NCBI RefSeq assembly: GCF_030296915.1
Contig: NZ_AP028031.1
Location: forward strand, 77,001-141,000
From: Anaerostipes hadrus ATCC 29173 = JCM 17467
Lineage (GTDB): Bacteria; Bacillota; Clostridia; Lachnospirales; Lachnospiraceae
DNA length: 64,000 nucleotides
Direction: 5' to 3'
This document shows, piece after piece, positions 53,091 to 61,855 of this stretch. Both the position numbers and the translations under genes were made by a program. The notes below the pieces were generated by a model that did no database searches, was not told the origin of the DNA, and saw only the letters and a list, made by a program, of their open reading frames with translations. Position 1 is the stretch's first letter. The number at the start of each line of letters is the position of its first letter.

Positions 53091-53660
53091 ATGGAAGAGA
53101 AGAAGAGGACAATTGTTATGTTTGGGGATTCCCTGACCGACTATTTCCCAATGGAAAAATTAAAAGGTATAGATGCGCAGTTCATTAACAGCGGAGTTGC
53201 AGGGGATACGATCGCAGAGATGGGTGCAAGACTGGCTTATGACGTATTTCCATATAAACCAGATATCATTATCATGCAAGGTGGTGCAAATGATTTCCTG
53301 ATGTCATTGTATCCAGGAGCAAGAGCTTTAGCGGAACGATTGATCAGACTTGCACGAAGGATTCGGCAGCAATTGCCAGATACAAAGATTTATATTGAAT
53401 CTATGTATCCGGCATATACCAAAAGGATTGGATTGATGCCGTCCTGGGCAGAAGGAAAATCCAATGAAGAGATTCAAAAGATCAATACAGAAATACAAAG
53501 ATTGTGTAAAGAAGATAACTTTGAATATGTTGATGTATTTGATAAATTGATCGGAGAAGATGGGCAGTTGTCAAGAGAGTATACCGTGGACGGAATACAT
53601 TTGCAGGAAAATGCCTATGATGTTGTAGCTGCGATCATTTATCATTTGATGGAAGGTTGA
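53091..53660 (+). CDS. SGNH/GDSL-family esterase or lipase
   Basis: A 189-residue SGNH hydrolase. Block I is MFGDSLTDYFP (Ser nucleophile), block II has SGVAGDT, block III is QGGANDF, and block V is VDGIHLQENAY (Asp and His). There is no signal peptide, so it works in the cytoplasm. The substrate is not predictable; relatives remove acyl or acetyl groups from lipids or sugars. It is the last gene of the GTPase operon. Confidence 0.88.
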   Translation: MEEKKRTIVMFGDSLTDYFPMEKLKGIDAQFINSGVAGDTIAEMGARLAYDVFPYKPDIIIMQGGANDFLMSLYPGARALAERLIRLARRIRQQLPDTKIYIESMYPAYTKRIGLMPSWAEGKSNEEIQKINTEIQRLCKEDNFEYVDVFDKLIGEDGQLSREYTVDGIHLQENAYDVVAAIIYHLMEG

Positions 53661-53676
53661 TCATTAACCTTCCAAA

Positions 53677-54480
53677 TTACAATTTCAATACATCCAGATC
53701 TTCAGGTATATAAAGTGTTCCAGTATAATACTGCTTGCCTTCCTTCATATATTTTTCTTGACGATGCAGCATATTTTTATCTTCTGTATGCCATAGAACC
53801 AGATTTGGAATCTTTAGATGTTCTGCTAATTCACAGGCATCTTTTACCGTACTATGGTGTTTTTCATAAGGTTTAAAAATATCCCTCTCACCATACACAC
53901 AAAATGCTTCATGAAGCAGCCAGTCAGAATCTTTCACAAAATCATAAAGAGATTCACGATAAGGTTCATCTCCAGGAAAGGATACCCTTAATCCATTTTC
54001 CATAACCGATGTGAAACCAAACTGTTTTTCTTTTGTAGAGCCGATATCAAAGAATGTAAAAGAATCTCCAAGAATCTGAATCGTATCTCCATGTGCAATG
54101 ACATGAAATACAATACGTTCATCAAAATGCTTATAAAATTTCTTACCAACGGTAAGTTTTGTCAGTGTTTTGATCGTATGAACCAGTTCTTCATGACAGT
54201 AGATCGTCAGAGTGCCATCATAAGTTCCCTTGTTCATAGAAGTAGCGATCATACGGATCATCCAGACCATTCCTAAAATATGATCATTATGAGCATGTGT
54301 CACAAAAATATTATGAATGCTTTCAAGAGTGATTCCAGCTTTGTCAAGCTGAGATAGAATTCCATTTCCGCCGCCGGCATCGACAAGGAAGTATTCTTCA
54401 CCTTTTTGCATGGCATAACAAGTGTTATAGCAATGAATTGCCTGTGCATTTCCAGTTCCTAAAACGATCAGTCGTTCCAT
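53677..54480 (-). CDS. Metallo-beta-lactamase-fold hydrolase (RNase Z-like)
   Basis: A 267-residue MBL-fold protein. It has the zinc motif FVTHAHNDHILGM (HXHXDH-like), the start LIVLGTGNAQAIHCYNTCYA, YFLVDAGGGNGIL, a middle FPGDEPY, and LHEAFCV with ATPX-like LVLWHTED near the end. It resembles the RNase Z/ElaC group but lacks the long flexible arm, so an RNA or small phosphodiester substrate is only a guess. It is convergent with the SGNH gene and divergent from the LRR/VWA/MoxR operon. Confidence 0.82.
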   Translation of the reverse strand: MERLIVLGTGNAQAIHCYNTCYAMQKGEEYFLVDAGGGNGILSQLDKAGITLESIHNIFVTHAHNDHILGMVWMIRMIATSMNKGTYDGTLTIYCHEELVHTIKTLTKLTVGKKFYKHFDERIVFHVIAHGDTIQILGDSFTFFDIGSTKEKQFGFTSVMENGLRVSFPGDEPYRESLYDFVKDSDWLLHEAFCVYGERDIFKPYEKHHSTVKDACELAEHLKIPNLVLWHTEDKNMLHRQEKYMKEGKQYYTGTLYIPEDLDVLKL

Positions 54481-54580
54481 AAAAATCTCCTTTATATATC
54501 ATCATAAGTGTATAAAATCATCGTATCTTTCTGCATTATATTACATTTTTATGAAGATGGGAAATTCCTTTTTACGATTC

Positions 54581-54608
54581 TTGATATTTCCTGTCAGTCA
54601 GCTATAAT
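54581..54608 (+). promoter_or_regulatory. Promoter of the LRR/VWA/MoxR operon
   Basis: TTGATA (54581-54586), a 16-base spacer and TATAAT (54603-54608). Transcription would begin near 54615, which supports the start codon at 54649. Confidence 0.75.
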
Positions 54609-54648
54609 AAGGATAGTGTATACATGGAGAAAGGCGAAGGAAAAGACG

Positions 54649-55608
54649 ATGCTTAAGATACAATACAGAGATGCAAAAGATGGAGGAATCGAAGTTCTTC
54701 GTTGTTTCAGCAAAGAAGATCAAGTAGAGATTCCTTCGGAAATTGAAGGAAAAAGAGTTACGAAGATTGGTGATTATGCATTTTCTGCGCATAAACGAAA
54801 AGAAGATGAAGCAAAAGAGATTATGATTGGCGAAGACTTTTTGGGCAGTGAAGATGAACCGATGTTTTGTGGGGAGGCAGTAAAAGAAGTTTATCTGCCA
54901 CCGGATACTGTGGAAATAGGGAAATATGCATTTTATGGATGTGTAAATCTGACAACACTTGGGTTTTCAGATTCTCTTTTAAGAACAGGAGCAGGAATTT
55001 TTACAGGATGCAAGCTGCAAAAGATCTACTATGATGTTTATGAGGATAAAAAAAGTGCTTTAAGAGACGTTGTAAGAGATACTCGTTTTCCATTGCAGGT
55101 AAATATCCGTTATAAAGAAGAAAAAAAACAAAGTCGTTTATTTTATCCAGAGTATTATGAAGAGGCTGTGGAAAATACACCAGCAAGAATTGTGGAGACA
55201 CATTTTCATGGAACAGGATATCAATATCGCCAAAGTTTTTTGCGAGGAGAGATCGACTATCGTAAATATGATGATATTTTTCCAGTGGCAGCAGTTCAGG
55301 AAGATCTGGATATTGTATGGGAGATATTAGCTGGGCGTATGTTAATGCCATACGGGGTATCAGATTTTGCATGGATGCAATACGAGGGCTATGTAAAGCA
55401 GAACCAATGTGAGATGATGAATTATTTAAAAGAAGAAGATCAGATGCTATTTATCAATTTGATGGCAGAGAAGAATTATTTCAGTAAAGAAGGAATCGAA
55501 GCAGCGATCGACTGGGCATCTAGAAAGCAGAAAACAGAACTTTTAAGTATTTTGATGAACGAACAACATAAGAGATTTCCAAAGAAAAAGAAAACATTTG
55601 AATTATAG
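54649..55608 (+). CDS. Cytoplasmic leucine-rich-repeat protein of MoxR operon
   Basis: A 319-residue protein starting LKIQYRDAKDGGIEVLRCFS. Two to three BspA-type LRR units follow (VTKIGDYAFSAH; VEIGKYAFYGCVNLTTLGFS), then a C-terminal helical domain (about 165-319, FYPEYYEEAVENTPARIVET). It has no signal peptide. The upstream frame to 54508 precedes the promoter, so 54649 is the start, with GAAGGAAAAGACG as site. It is encoded with a VWA-metallopeptidase and a MoxR ATPase and is perhaps their substrate-recognition partner. Confidence 0.75.
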   Translation: MLKIQYRDAKDGGIEVLRCFSKEDQVEIPSEIEGKRVTKIGDYAFSAHKRKEDEAKEIMIGEDFLGSEDEPMFCGEAVKEVYLPPDTVEIGKYAFYGCVNLTTLGFSDSLLRTGAGIFTGCKLQKIYYDVYEDKKSALRDVVRDTRFPLQVNIRYKEEKKQSRLFYPEYYEEAVENTPARIVETHFHGTGYQYRQSFLRGEIDYRKYDDIFPVAAVQEDLDIVWEILAGRMLMPYGVSDFAWMQYEGYVKQNQCEMMNYLKEEDQMLFINLMAEKNYFSKEGIEAAIDWASRKQKTELLSILMNEQHKRFPKKKKTFEL

Positions 55609-55630
55609 ATAAGATAAAGGGAAATGAATA

Positions 55631-56950
55631 ATGGAAGAAAATATCAATGAGCGTCTCAGTGAACTTGGAACAAAGATCCTTGCGACGACAAGAAATGAAT
55701 TATATATCCATATGCGTTTTTTAGATGTGGCATTAAGCAGTTTTGCTTATGTGATCGATCCTTCTGTAAATGGTGTTGGAACGGATGGAATATGTATATT
55801 TTATCATCCAGGAGCTTTAGGAGGCATGTACAGGCAAAACAGAGTCCGGATGAATCGTGCATATCTTCATATGGTGCTTCACTGCATTTTACATCATGTG
55901 ACAAGAAGAAAAGGAAGAGATAAGACTCTATGGAATATTTCTTGTGATATCGCAGTCGAATCAATTATTGATCACTGGCATTTAAAATGTATCCATATGG
56001 TGCAAACAAGGCTGCGCAAAGACATTTACGGACAGCTTGAGAGGAACCTCAAAGTATTGACAGCTGAGGGGATTTATCGACAGTTAGTTTCTTTTGGATT
56101 AGAAGAGAAGAAAATAAAAGAACTGCAGATGGAATTTCGGGTAGATGACCACCAGTATTGGCCCGAAGATCCCAAGCAAGATCTTCATCAGGAAGTAGAA
56201 AATAAATGGAAGAATATCAGTGAAAAAACGGAAACAGATATGGAGACATTTTCCAGTGAAGAGTCACAACAAGCAGGGGATCTGATCGGACAGGTACAGG
56301 TAGAAAACAGAGACCGTTATGATTATCGTGAATTTTTAAGAAAATTTTCGGTTTTAAGAGAAGAAGTCAGTGTGGATCCAGATTCGTTTGACTATATATT
56401 TTACAGTTATGGGCTTTCTATGTATGGAAATATGCCATTGATCGAGCCGCAGGAGTGGAAGGAAGTAAAGAAAGTTGAAGACTTTGCCATCGTGATCGAT
56501 ACATCAATGTCATGTTCTGGTGATCTGGTAAAGAAATTTCTGGAAGAAACATATGGTGTGTTAACGGAAGCAGAGAGCTTTTTTCATAAGGTAAATATTC
56601 ATATCATTCAGTGTGATGAGATGGTACAAAACGACCAGAAGATCACAGACGAAAAAGAATTAAAAGAATATATGGAACATTTGGAACTGATCGGAGAAGG
56701 TGGGACAGATTTCCGCCCAGCATTTGAATATGTGAATCATCTGATCGAACAGGGTGAATTTTATCATCTGAAGGGATTGATCTATTTCACAGATGGAAAA
56801 GGAACCTATCCAAAGAAGAAACCACCATATCAGACAGCATTTATTTTTATGCAGGAAGAATACGAAGATGTGGATGTACCGCCATGGGCAGTTAAATTGA
56901 TCGTCGATGCCGAAGATCTTGATGAAGGAGAAGAAGAACATGAATATTAA
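55631..56950 (+). CDS. VWA-like protein with putative metallopeptidase domain (DUF2201)
   Basis: A 439-residue protein. The N-terminal part has a zinc-like helix LHMVLHCILHHVTRR and DIAVESIIDHW, as in the DUF2201 putative metallopeptidase group. The C-terminal VWA-like domain carries the metal-ion site FAIVIDTSMSCSGDLV (DXSXS) and GEGGTDFRPAFEYVN. Such proteins work with MoxR AAA+ ATPases as a metal-binding adaptor or effector. It overlaps the MoxR start by 11 bases and follows the LRR gene after 22. Confidence 0.85.
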   Translation: MEENINERLSELGTKILATTRNELYIHMRFLDVALSSFAYVIDPSVNGVGTDGICIFYHPGALGGMYRQNRVRMNRAYLHMVLHCILHHVTRRKGRDKTLWNISCDIAVESIIDHWHLKCIHMVQTRLRKDIYGQLERNLKVLTAEGIYRQLVSFGLEEKKIKELQMEFRVDDHQYWPEDPKQDLHQEVENKWKNISEKTETDMETFSSEESQQAGDLIGQVQVENRDRYDYREFLRKFSVLREEVSVDPDSFDYIFYSYGLSMYGNMPLIEPQEWKEVKKVEDFAIVIDTSMSCSGDLVKKFLEETYGVLTEAESFFHKVNIHIIQCDEMVQNDQKITDEKELKEYMEHLELIGEGGTDFRPAFEYVNHLIEQGEFYHLKGLIYFTDGKGTYPKKKPPYQTAFIFMQEEYEDVDVPPWAVKLIVDAEDLDEGEEEHEY

Positions 56951-58427
56951 AAGAGCAAAACAGGAAATCAAAGATTCCATTGAAGCTTATCTTACAAAGG
57001 ATAATTATGGAGAATATAAAATACCATCCATCAGACAGCGTCCGATCCTTTTGATGGGCCCTCCAGGAATTGGAAAAACACAGATCATGGAACAGATCGC
57101 AAGAGAATGTGAGATTGGATTGGTAGCTTATACGATCACGCACCACACAAGACAGAGTGCGATCGGTTTGCCATTTATCAGAGAAAAAGAATATAGTGGA
57201 CAAACATATTCTGTTACGGAATATACGATGAGTGAGATCATTGCATCTGTTTATGAAAAGATTGAACAGACTGGAAATAAAGAAGGTATTTTATTTATCG
57301 ATGAGATTAACTGTGTATCTGAGACATTGGCACCAACAATGCTTCAGTTTTTGCAGTGTAAGATGTTCGGAAATCAGAAAGTACCAGATGGCTGGATCAT
57401 CGTAGCGGCAGGAAATCCACCAGAATACAATAAATCTGTCAGAGATTTTGACGTAGTTACCTTGGACCGTATGAAGAAAATTGATGTGGAAGCAGACTAT
57501 GAAGTGTGGAAAGAATACGCATATCAGGCAGGAATCCACCCAGCAATCCTTGCATATCTTGAAATCCGTAAAGAATATTTCTATCGTATGGAAACAACAG
57601 TTGATGGAAAGGCGTTTGTTACAGCCAGAGGATGGGAAGATCTGTCTCAGTTATTAAAAGTTTACGAAGAACTTGGAAAAGATATTGACAGAGAAGTGGT
57701 ATTTCAGTACTTACAGCACCTGAAGATCGCCAAAGACTTTGCTAACTATTATGAATTATATAAGAAATACAAAGAAGACTATGGAATCGAGCGTATTTTA
57801 AAAGGACAGTGGAATCAGGAAACGATCGGCAGATTAAAATTCGCAGCATTTGATGAGAAATTAAGTGTTGTCGGATTGTTAAATGGAAAATTATCCGAAA
57901 TGTTTGCTGAATCTTATCGACAGGATGCTTATGTTACGGAATTATTTGGCTGGCTAAAACAACTTAAAACAGGCAAGACATTAAGTCAGGTAGTCAAAGA
58001 AATCCATGAGGACTTCGACGAAAAGAAAAAGACAGAGAAACTCGGAAAAGCACAGGAACATATGTTGCTTGATGTGATCAAGACTCTGGAGTCATACGAA
58101 CAGATCAGCAAAGCTGAACATTTAGAAGCAGAAGCAGAATTTGAACGTGTGAGAGAAGAATTCAAGAAAGAACCAGCAAAATTAGAACAGCAGATAGAGA
58201 ATACAACCAAAGCACTAGACAATGCATTTGACTTCATGGAAGAAGCCTTTGGACAAAGTCAGGAAATGGTTGTATTTGTGACAGAACTGAATGTTAATTA
58301 TTACAGTGTCTGGTTTATCAAGGAAAATGGATGTGATAAGTATTATCAATATAATAAAGGACTTTTGTTTGATGAACAGCAAGCGGAGATCATGGCAGAG
58401 ATGGATGAACTGGAGAGAAAATTTTAA
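56940..58427 (+). CDS. MoxR-type AAA+ ATPase
   Basis: A 495-residue AAA+ protein. Walker A is LLMGPPGIGKTQIMEQIA, Walker B is GILFIDEINCVSETLAPTML, and sensor 1 is IIVAAGNPPEYNKSVRDFD, in the MoxR order. A long C-terminal extension (about 300-495) with coiled coil (LEAEAEFERVREEFKKEPAK) is unusual for MoxR. The ATG at 56940 fits GAAGGAG and lies within the VWA gene, so the two are coupled. It probably acts as a chaperone or remodelling motor for the VWA partner. Confidence 0.88.
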   Translation: MNIKRAKQEIKDSIEAYLTKDNYGEYKIPSIRQRPILLMGPPGIGKTQIMEQIARECEIGLVAYTITHHTRQSAIGLPFIREKEYSGQTYSVTEYTMSEIIASVYEKIEQTGNKEGILFIDEINCVSETLAPTMLQFLQCKMFGNQKVPDGWIIVAAGNPPEYNKSVRDFDVVTLDRMKKIDVEADYEVWKEYAYQAGIHPAILAYLEIRKEYFYRMETTVDGKAFVTARGWEDLSQLLKVYEELGKDIDREVVFQYLQHLKIAKDFANYYELYKKYKEDYGIERILKGQWNQETIGRLKFAAFDEKLSVVGLLNGKLSEMFAESYRQDAYVTELFGWLKQLKTGKTLSQVVKEIHEDFDEKKKTEKLGKAQEHMLLDVIKTLESYEQISKAEHLEAEAEFERVREEFKKEPAKLEQQIENTTKALDNAFDFMEEAFGQSQEMVVFVTELNVNYYSVWFIKENGCDKYYQYNKGLLFDEQQAEIMAEMDELERKF

Positions 58428-58437
58428 CATAAAAAGA

Positions 58438-59805
58438 TCAATCACAGTTATCCATTCTTCTAAGTTCAGGTAGCACAGTACAAAGCATCGTAATGAAGCA
58501 AAAGCCTCCACCGATCACATTAGAAACAGGTTCCGCAAGGAATACCCCGGAAGTTCCCATGTGCAATACATAAGGCATAAAATAAGTTAATGGAATAACA
58601 ATAAATACCTTACGAAGCAATGAGAAAAAGATCGCATGTTTCTTTTTGTTTAGAGATTTAAATACTGTCTGTCCAATATACTGCAGATCCATAAAGATAA
58701 AAGCAGCAAAATACTGATTCAATGCAGGAATGGAATCTTTTACAAGTGAAGGATCAGAACTGAATACACGGATCAATGTACCAGGAGCAAAAATGATAAC
58801 ACTCCACATAACGGCTGTATAGCATAGGATCATAGCAGACATAACGATCATAGCCTTTCTTACACGAGCTGGACGTCTGGCACCATAGTTATAACTTAAG
58901 ATTGGAGAACCGCCTTCATTCATGGCATAAATCGGGGTTTCCACAAGTTGTCGTACACTTGATACGATTGTCATGACAGAGATATAAATATCTCCGCCAG
59001 TCACAGAAAGTACATTGTTGCAAACAATACTTACCAGACCGTTAGTTAACTGCATGATAAATCCGGCAGTTCCAAGGCTGATGATATTCTTTGCATATCC
59101 TAAACTTTCTGACAGCTCATTTTTATGAAGAAAACGTACCTTTAATTCTGCTTTTTTTGTAAGGAAAAATAACACAAAAGAAGCAGAAAGACATTGTGAA
59201 ATCACAGTTGCAATCGCAGCACCCCGAACGCCAAACCCTAATGCAAAAATAAAGAATGGGTCAAGCAGTAAGTTGGCAACGGCACCGATCGCAACAGAAA
59301 ACATTCCGATGGTTGAATATCCTTGTGCATTAATAAATGGATTCATTCCAATGGCGATCATAGATGGCAGTGTACCAATTAGATAGAGCATCATATATGG
59401 AAAAGCATAAACGAGAACATCCTTGGAAGCCCCGAATAATATCAAAAGCGGGCGTGCAAATAAAAGCCCAATGAGCATCAATACGACAGCACTAAAACAA
59501 ACCATAGTAAATGATGTATTCATGATATGGACAGCCTGTTTATTTTTCTTTTGCCCTCGGCTGATCGAAAATAAAGGAGCTCCGCCACTTCCAAATAAGT
59601 TAGCAAATGCAGTAATGATCACAACCAGCGGAAAGCACAGTCCAACAGCACCAAGTGCAGCTGTTCCAATATGTGGGATTCGTGCGATATAAATACGGTC
59701 AACAATGTTATATAATAAGTTTAAGATCTGAGCAACAAGCATAGGAAGTGCTGCTGCAAAGATATTTTGGGTTACAGACCCATTTTCAAAATCAATTCGT
59801 TTCAT
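58438..59805 (-). CDS. MATE family efflux transporter
   Basis: A 455-residue, twelve-helix MATE protein. It starts QNIFAAALPMLVAQILNLLY and has VDRIYIARIPHIG and AMNEGGSPILSYNYGARRPA. The second half resembles the first, as is usual for the family. It is transcribed alone and converges with the MoxR gene only ten bases away. Substrate is unknown. Confidence 0.88.
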   Translation of the reverse strand: MKRIDFENGSVTQNIFAAALPMLVAQILNLLYNIVDRIYIARIPHIGTAALGAVGLCFPLVVIITAFANLFGSGGAPLFSISRGQKKNKQAVHIMNTSFTMVCFSAVVLMLIGLLFARPLLILFGASKDVLVYAFPYMMLYLIGTLPSMIAIGMNPFINAQGYSTIGMFSVAIGAVANLLLDPFFIFALGFGVRGAAIATVISQCLSASFVLFFLTKKAELKVRFLHKNELSESLGYAKNIISLGTAGFIMQLTNGLVSIVCNNVLSVTGGDIYISVMTIVSSVRQLVETPIYAMNEGGSPILSYNYGARRPARVRKAMIVMSAMILCYTAVMWSVIIFAPGTLIRVFSSDPSLVKDSIPALNQYFAAFIFMDLQYIGQTVFKSLNKKKHAIFFSLLRKVFIVIPLTYFMPYVLHMGTSGVFLAEPVSNVIGGGFCFITMLCTVLPELRRMDNCD

Positions 59806-59925
59806 TTTTAAGATTATCTCTTTCCAGTTTCATTATATTTTTATTTATCATAGCATCGTTTCATTTATTCTATTATAATACAAATTGAAAGAAAATCTAT
59901 ATGGATAAAGGAGTAGGTATAGTAT

Positions 59926-60261
59926 ATGAAAATCGAATATAATGAAAAAGAAATCGCAGCAATGGCAGAATTCCACAAAGGAAACAGAGCAGAAGGTTTA
60001 AGATTACAAGAAGAATTCGCATCAGAATTTCGAAAAGAATATGCAGACAAAGACCACTGCCCATGTCAAAAAGCCTGTAGATATCATGGAAATTGCAAAG
60101 AATGTGTGGCAATTCACAGAGCCCATCAGGAACACGTTCCAAACTGCATGCGCCCGATGATCAATAAGAAATTAAAAATTTTGTCAGAATTAACGGAACA
60201 TACATTGGCAAATGAGATTGAGGCACCGAAAGAGGTTTTGCGGAAGGAATTTCAAAAGTAG
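59926..60261 (+). CDS. Small Cys-rich protein (possible metal-binding)
   Basis: A 111-residue protein with a compact Cys/His cluster at about residues 45-73: CPCQKACRYHGNCKECVAIH, then RAHQEHVPNCM. Short proteins with this C-C-C-C-H pattern are common in Lachnospiraceae and sometimes carry the old label LPS biosynthesis protein, without evidence. The cluster suggests a zinc or iron-sulphur site. The neighbouring genes do not reveal its role. Confidence 0.65.
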   Translation: MKIEYNEKEIAAMAEFHKGNRAEGLRLQEEFASEFRKEYADKDHCPCQKACRYHGNCKECVAIHRAHQEHVPNCMRPMINKKLKILSELTEHTLANEIEAPKEVLRKEFQK

Positions 60262-60349
60262 ATTTATAAGGAACGCTATTTTCCAGACAATATGAGAATC
60301 GAGGAGATTTATTTAAAGGCCTTTCCATCTGGGCAGATCAGAGATATCA

Positions 60350-60454
60350 AAGGTTACAAGGAAGTTATCCAGTGATCTAAATCTTTTATACGGCAAGAAA
60401 GTATTGATTTTTCTCGATGAATATGCAGATAAGCCAGCCATGATCATAGAATAA
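60350..60454 (+). pseudogene. Fragment of an AAA-ATPase-like/PD-(D/E)XK protein
   Basis: A short open stretch reads LSSDLNLLYGKKVLIFLDEY, matching the Walker B region of the AAA-ATPase-like (DUF1703) proteins common in gut Firmicutes, then hits TAA. The DNA just before it (60262-60349) may contain more of the same gene with stops. Nothing else is seen before the toxin-antitoxin promoter. Confidence 0.5.
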
Positions 60455-60500
60455 AAAAATTTATTAAGAAAAAAATACCTATTATAGAATTTAAATAATG

Positions 60501-60551
60501 GTGCAATTTTTGCACCTTCGAATTGACGAAGTGCAAAAATTGCACTATTAT
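60501..60551 (+). promoter_or_regulatory. Promoter and twin palindromic operators of the HTH-MNT/HEPN module
   Basis: Two identical, inverted and self-palindromic sites, GTGCAATTTTTGCAC (60501-60515) and GTGCAAAAATTGCAC (60531-60545), lie 30 bases centre to centre. The promoter TTGACG (60523-60528), 17 bases, TATTAT (60546-60551) holds the second site in its spacer. A half-site GGTGCAA (60561-60567) overlaps the ribosome site. This is ideal for self-repression by the HTH-bearing antitoxin. Confidence 0.85.
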
Positions 60552-60569
60552 AAATTAAGAGGTGCAATT

Positions 60570-61046
60570 ATGATGGGTGAGTTAAAAAAAATGAGAACTG
60601 AAAAAAAGATGACACAACAACAAGTTGCTGATTTGGTAGGAATATCTTTACGTTCTTATAAATCATATGAGAATGATGAGAAAAAACAAGGAAGTTTGAA
60701 ATACAAATATATATTAGAAAAACTTTCAGAAATAAATCCAATAGACGAAGAACATGGAATTATTGATATAGAATATATAACTGAAAAATGCGGAAATGTA
60801 TTTCAAAAATATGATGTAAATTTTTGTTATCTTTTTGGATCTTACGCTAAATCGAAAGCAAAGCCAACCAGTGATGTGGATCTGTTAATTTCAGCAAATG
60901 TAAAAGGACTAAAATTTTATGGATTAGTCGAAGAAATTAGAGAAGCACTACACAAAAAAGTAGATGTTTTAGAAATTAATCAATTAAAAGATAATTTAGA
61001 ATTAACACAAGAAATATTAAAAGATGGGATAAAAATATATGGATAA
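60570..61046 (+). CDS. HTH-fused minimal nucleotidyltransferase antitoxin (MntA type)
   Basis: A 158-residue protein. Residues 1-50 are an XRE HTH (MTQQQVADLVGISLRSYKSY). Residues 65-158 are a minimal nucleotidyltransferase with FCYLFGSYAKSKAKPTSDVD (GSX10DXD catalytic signature) and KKVDVLEINQL. In MNT/HEPN modules the MntA enzyme adds AMP groups to the HEPN toxin to silence it. Fusion to an HTH lets the antitoxin also control its own operon. The start at 60570 follows AGAGG and the promoter; the frame open to 60498 precedes the transcription start. It overlaps the HEPN gene by eight bases. Confidence 0.88.
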   Translation: MMGELKKMRTEKKMTQQQVADLVGISLRSYKSYENDEKKQGSLKYKYILEKLSEINPIDEEHGIIDIEYITEKCGNVFQKYDVNFCYLFGSYAKSKAKPTSDVDLLISANVKGLKFYGLVEEIREALHKKVDVLEINQLKDNLELTQEILKDGIKIYG

Positions 61047-61368
61047 TGTAAAGAATGATCGTTATTACATTCAAAAAATACGAAACGATTTGCAATTTAT
61101 AGTACAACATATGAAAGATGTAGATATAGAAGAATTGAATGCAAATGAAATACTACTGGATTCAATGTTGTTTCGAATGATTCAGTTATCTGAAAATGCA
61201 AAGAAATTGTCGGATGAGTATAAAGAGAAAAGAGGATATATTCCATGGAATGCTATGTATGGATTGAGAAATCGTATTGTACACGATTATGGAAATGTTG
61301 ATTTAAATATTGTCTTTGAAACATTAAAAAATGATATACCAGAATTGTTAGAGATGATAAAAGGATAA
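61039..61368 (+). CDS. HEPN toxin (HepT/DUF86 family)
   Basis: A 109-residue all-helical HEPN protein. Its start YYIQKIRNDLQFIVQHMKDV and the catalytic R-X4-H in GLRNRIVHDYGNVDLNIVFE are the marks of HepT/DUF86 RNases. In the family the nearby Tyr of the HDYG-like segment is the site of AMPylation by MntA, and it is present here. It is the second gene of a two-gene toxin-antitoxin operon. Confidence 0.9.
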   Translation: MDNVKNDRYYIQKIRNDLQFIVQHMKDVDIEELNANEILLDSMLFRMIQLSENAKKLSDEYKEKRGYIPWNAMYGLRNRIVHDYGNVDLNIVFETLKNDIPELLEMIKG

Positions 61369-61398
61369 TGTTAACCCACGTTGCTTGCCGCAACGACA

Positions 61399-61429
61399 TA
61401 TTTTGGTGTAAATTCAATACATCAAAATA
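61399..61429 (+). promoter_or_regulatory. Inverted repeat before XRE regulator
   Basis: TATTTTGGTGTA (61399-61410) and TACATCAAAATA (61418-61429) are inverted copies with one G-T exchange, seven bases apart, directly before the AAGGAG of the XRE gene. It is a likely autoregulatory operator. A small GTTGC/GCAAC hairpin lies before it. Confidence 0.6.
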
Positions 61430-61447
61430 TAAGGAGAGACAATAATT

Positions 61448-61855
61448 ATGTTTAATGAGAATCTAAAAACAATAAGAAAAGCAAAAGGTTACACACAAGA
61501 AGAACTTGCAATCAAAATTCATGTAGTAAGACAAACTATCAGCAAATGGGAAAAAGGACTATCCGTACCAGATGCAGATACATTATCCAAATTAGCGGAT
61601 GTATTAGAGATTAATGTGAGTGAATTATTGGGTAGTGAAATAAAAGAAGAAGCCAATAAGAATGAAGTAGCAGAACAACTTGCGAAGATCAGTGAACAAT
61701 TGGCGCTTAAGAATAGACGGCATAAGAGGATATGGAAAGTTATTGGAGTTATATTGTTAGCTGTGATTGTTATTAATATGCTTCTAGTGGTTTTGGGCAC
61801 GGTGACATATAACGAAAAAAATGCGGATATTACTACAATTGAAGAGAAATTTTGA
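61448..61855 (+). CDS. XRE-family regulator with C-terminal membrane segment
   Basis: A 135-residue protein. The HTH_3 domain (residues 5-60, with GYTQEELAIKIHVVRQTISK) is followed by a Lys/Glu helix (about 68-92) and one hydrophobic helix (WKVIGVILLAVIVINMLLVV, about 96-118), which would tether the repressor to the membrane. Similar regulators occur beside transporters, but here the gene stands alone. Its final codons (Glu-Lys-Phe-TGA) coincide with the left end of repeat element copy 3. Confidence 0.85.
   Translation: MFNENLKTIRKAKGYTQEELAIKIHVVRQTISKWEKGLSVPDADTLSKLADVLEINVSELLGSEIKEEANKNEVAEQLAKISEQLALKNRRHKRIWKVIGVILLAVIVINMLLVVLGTVTYNEKNADITTIEEKF

Noticed and set aside
58410..58437. 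Fourth copy of the repeat element, since the MoxR protein also ends Lys-Phe-TAA
   Set aside because: Only ten bases separate this stop from the MATE gene and none of the element's other sequences are present; it is chance.
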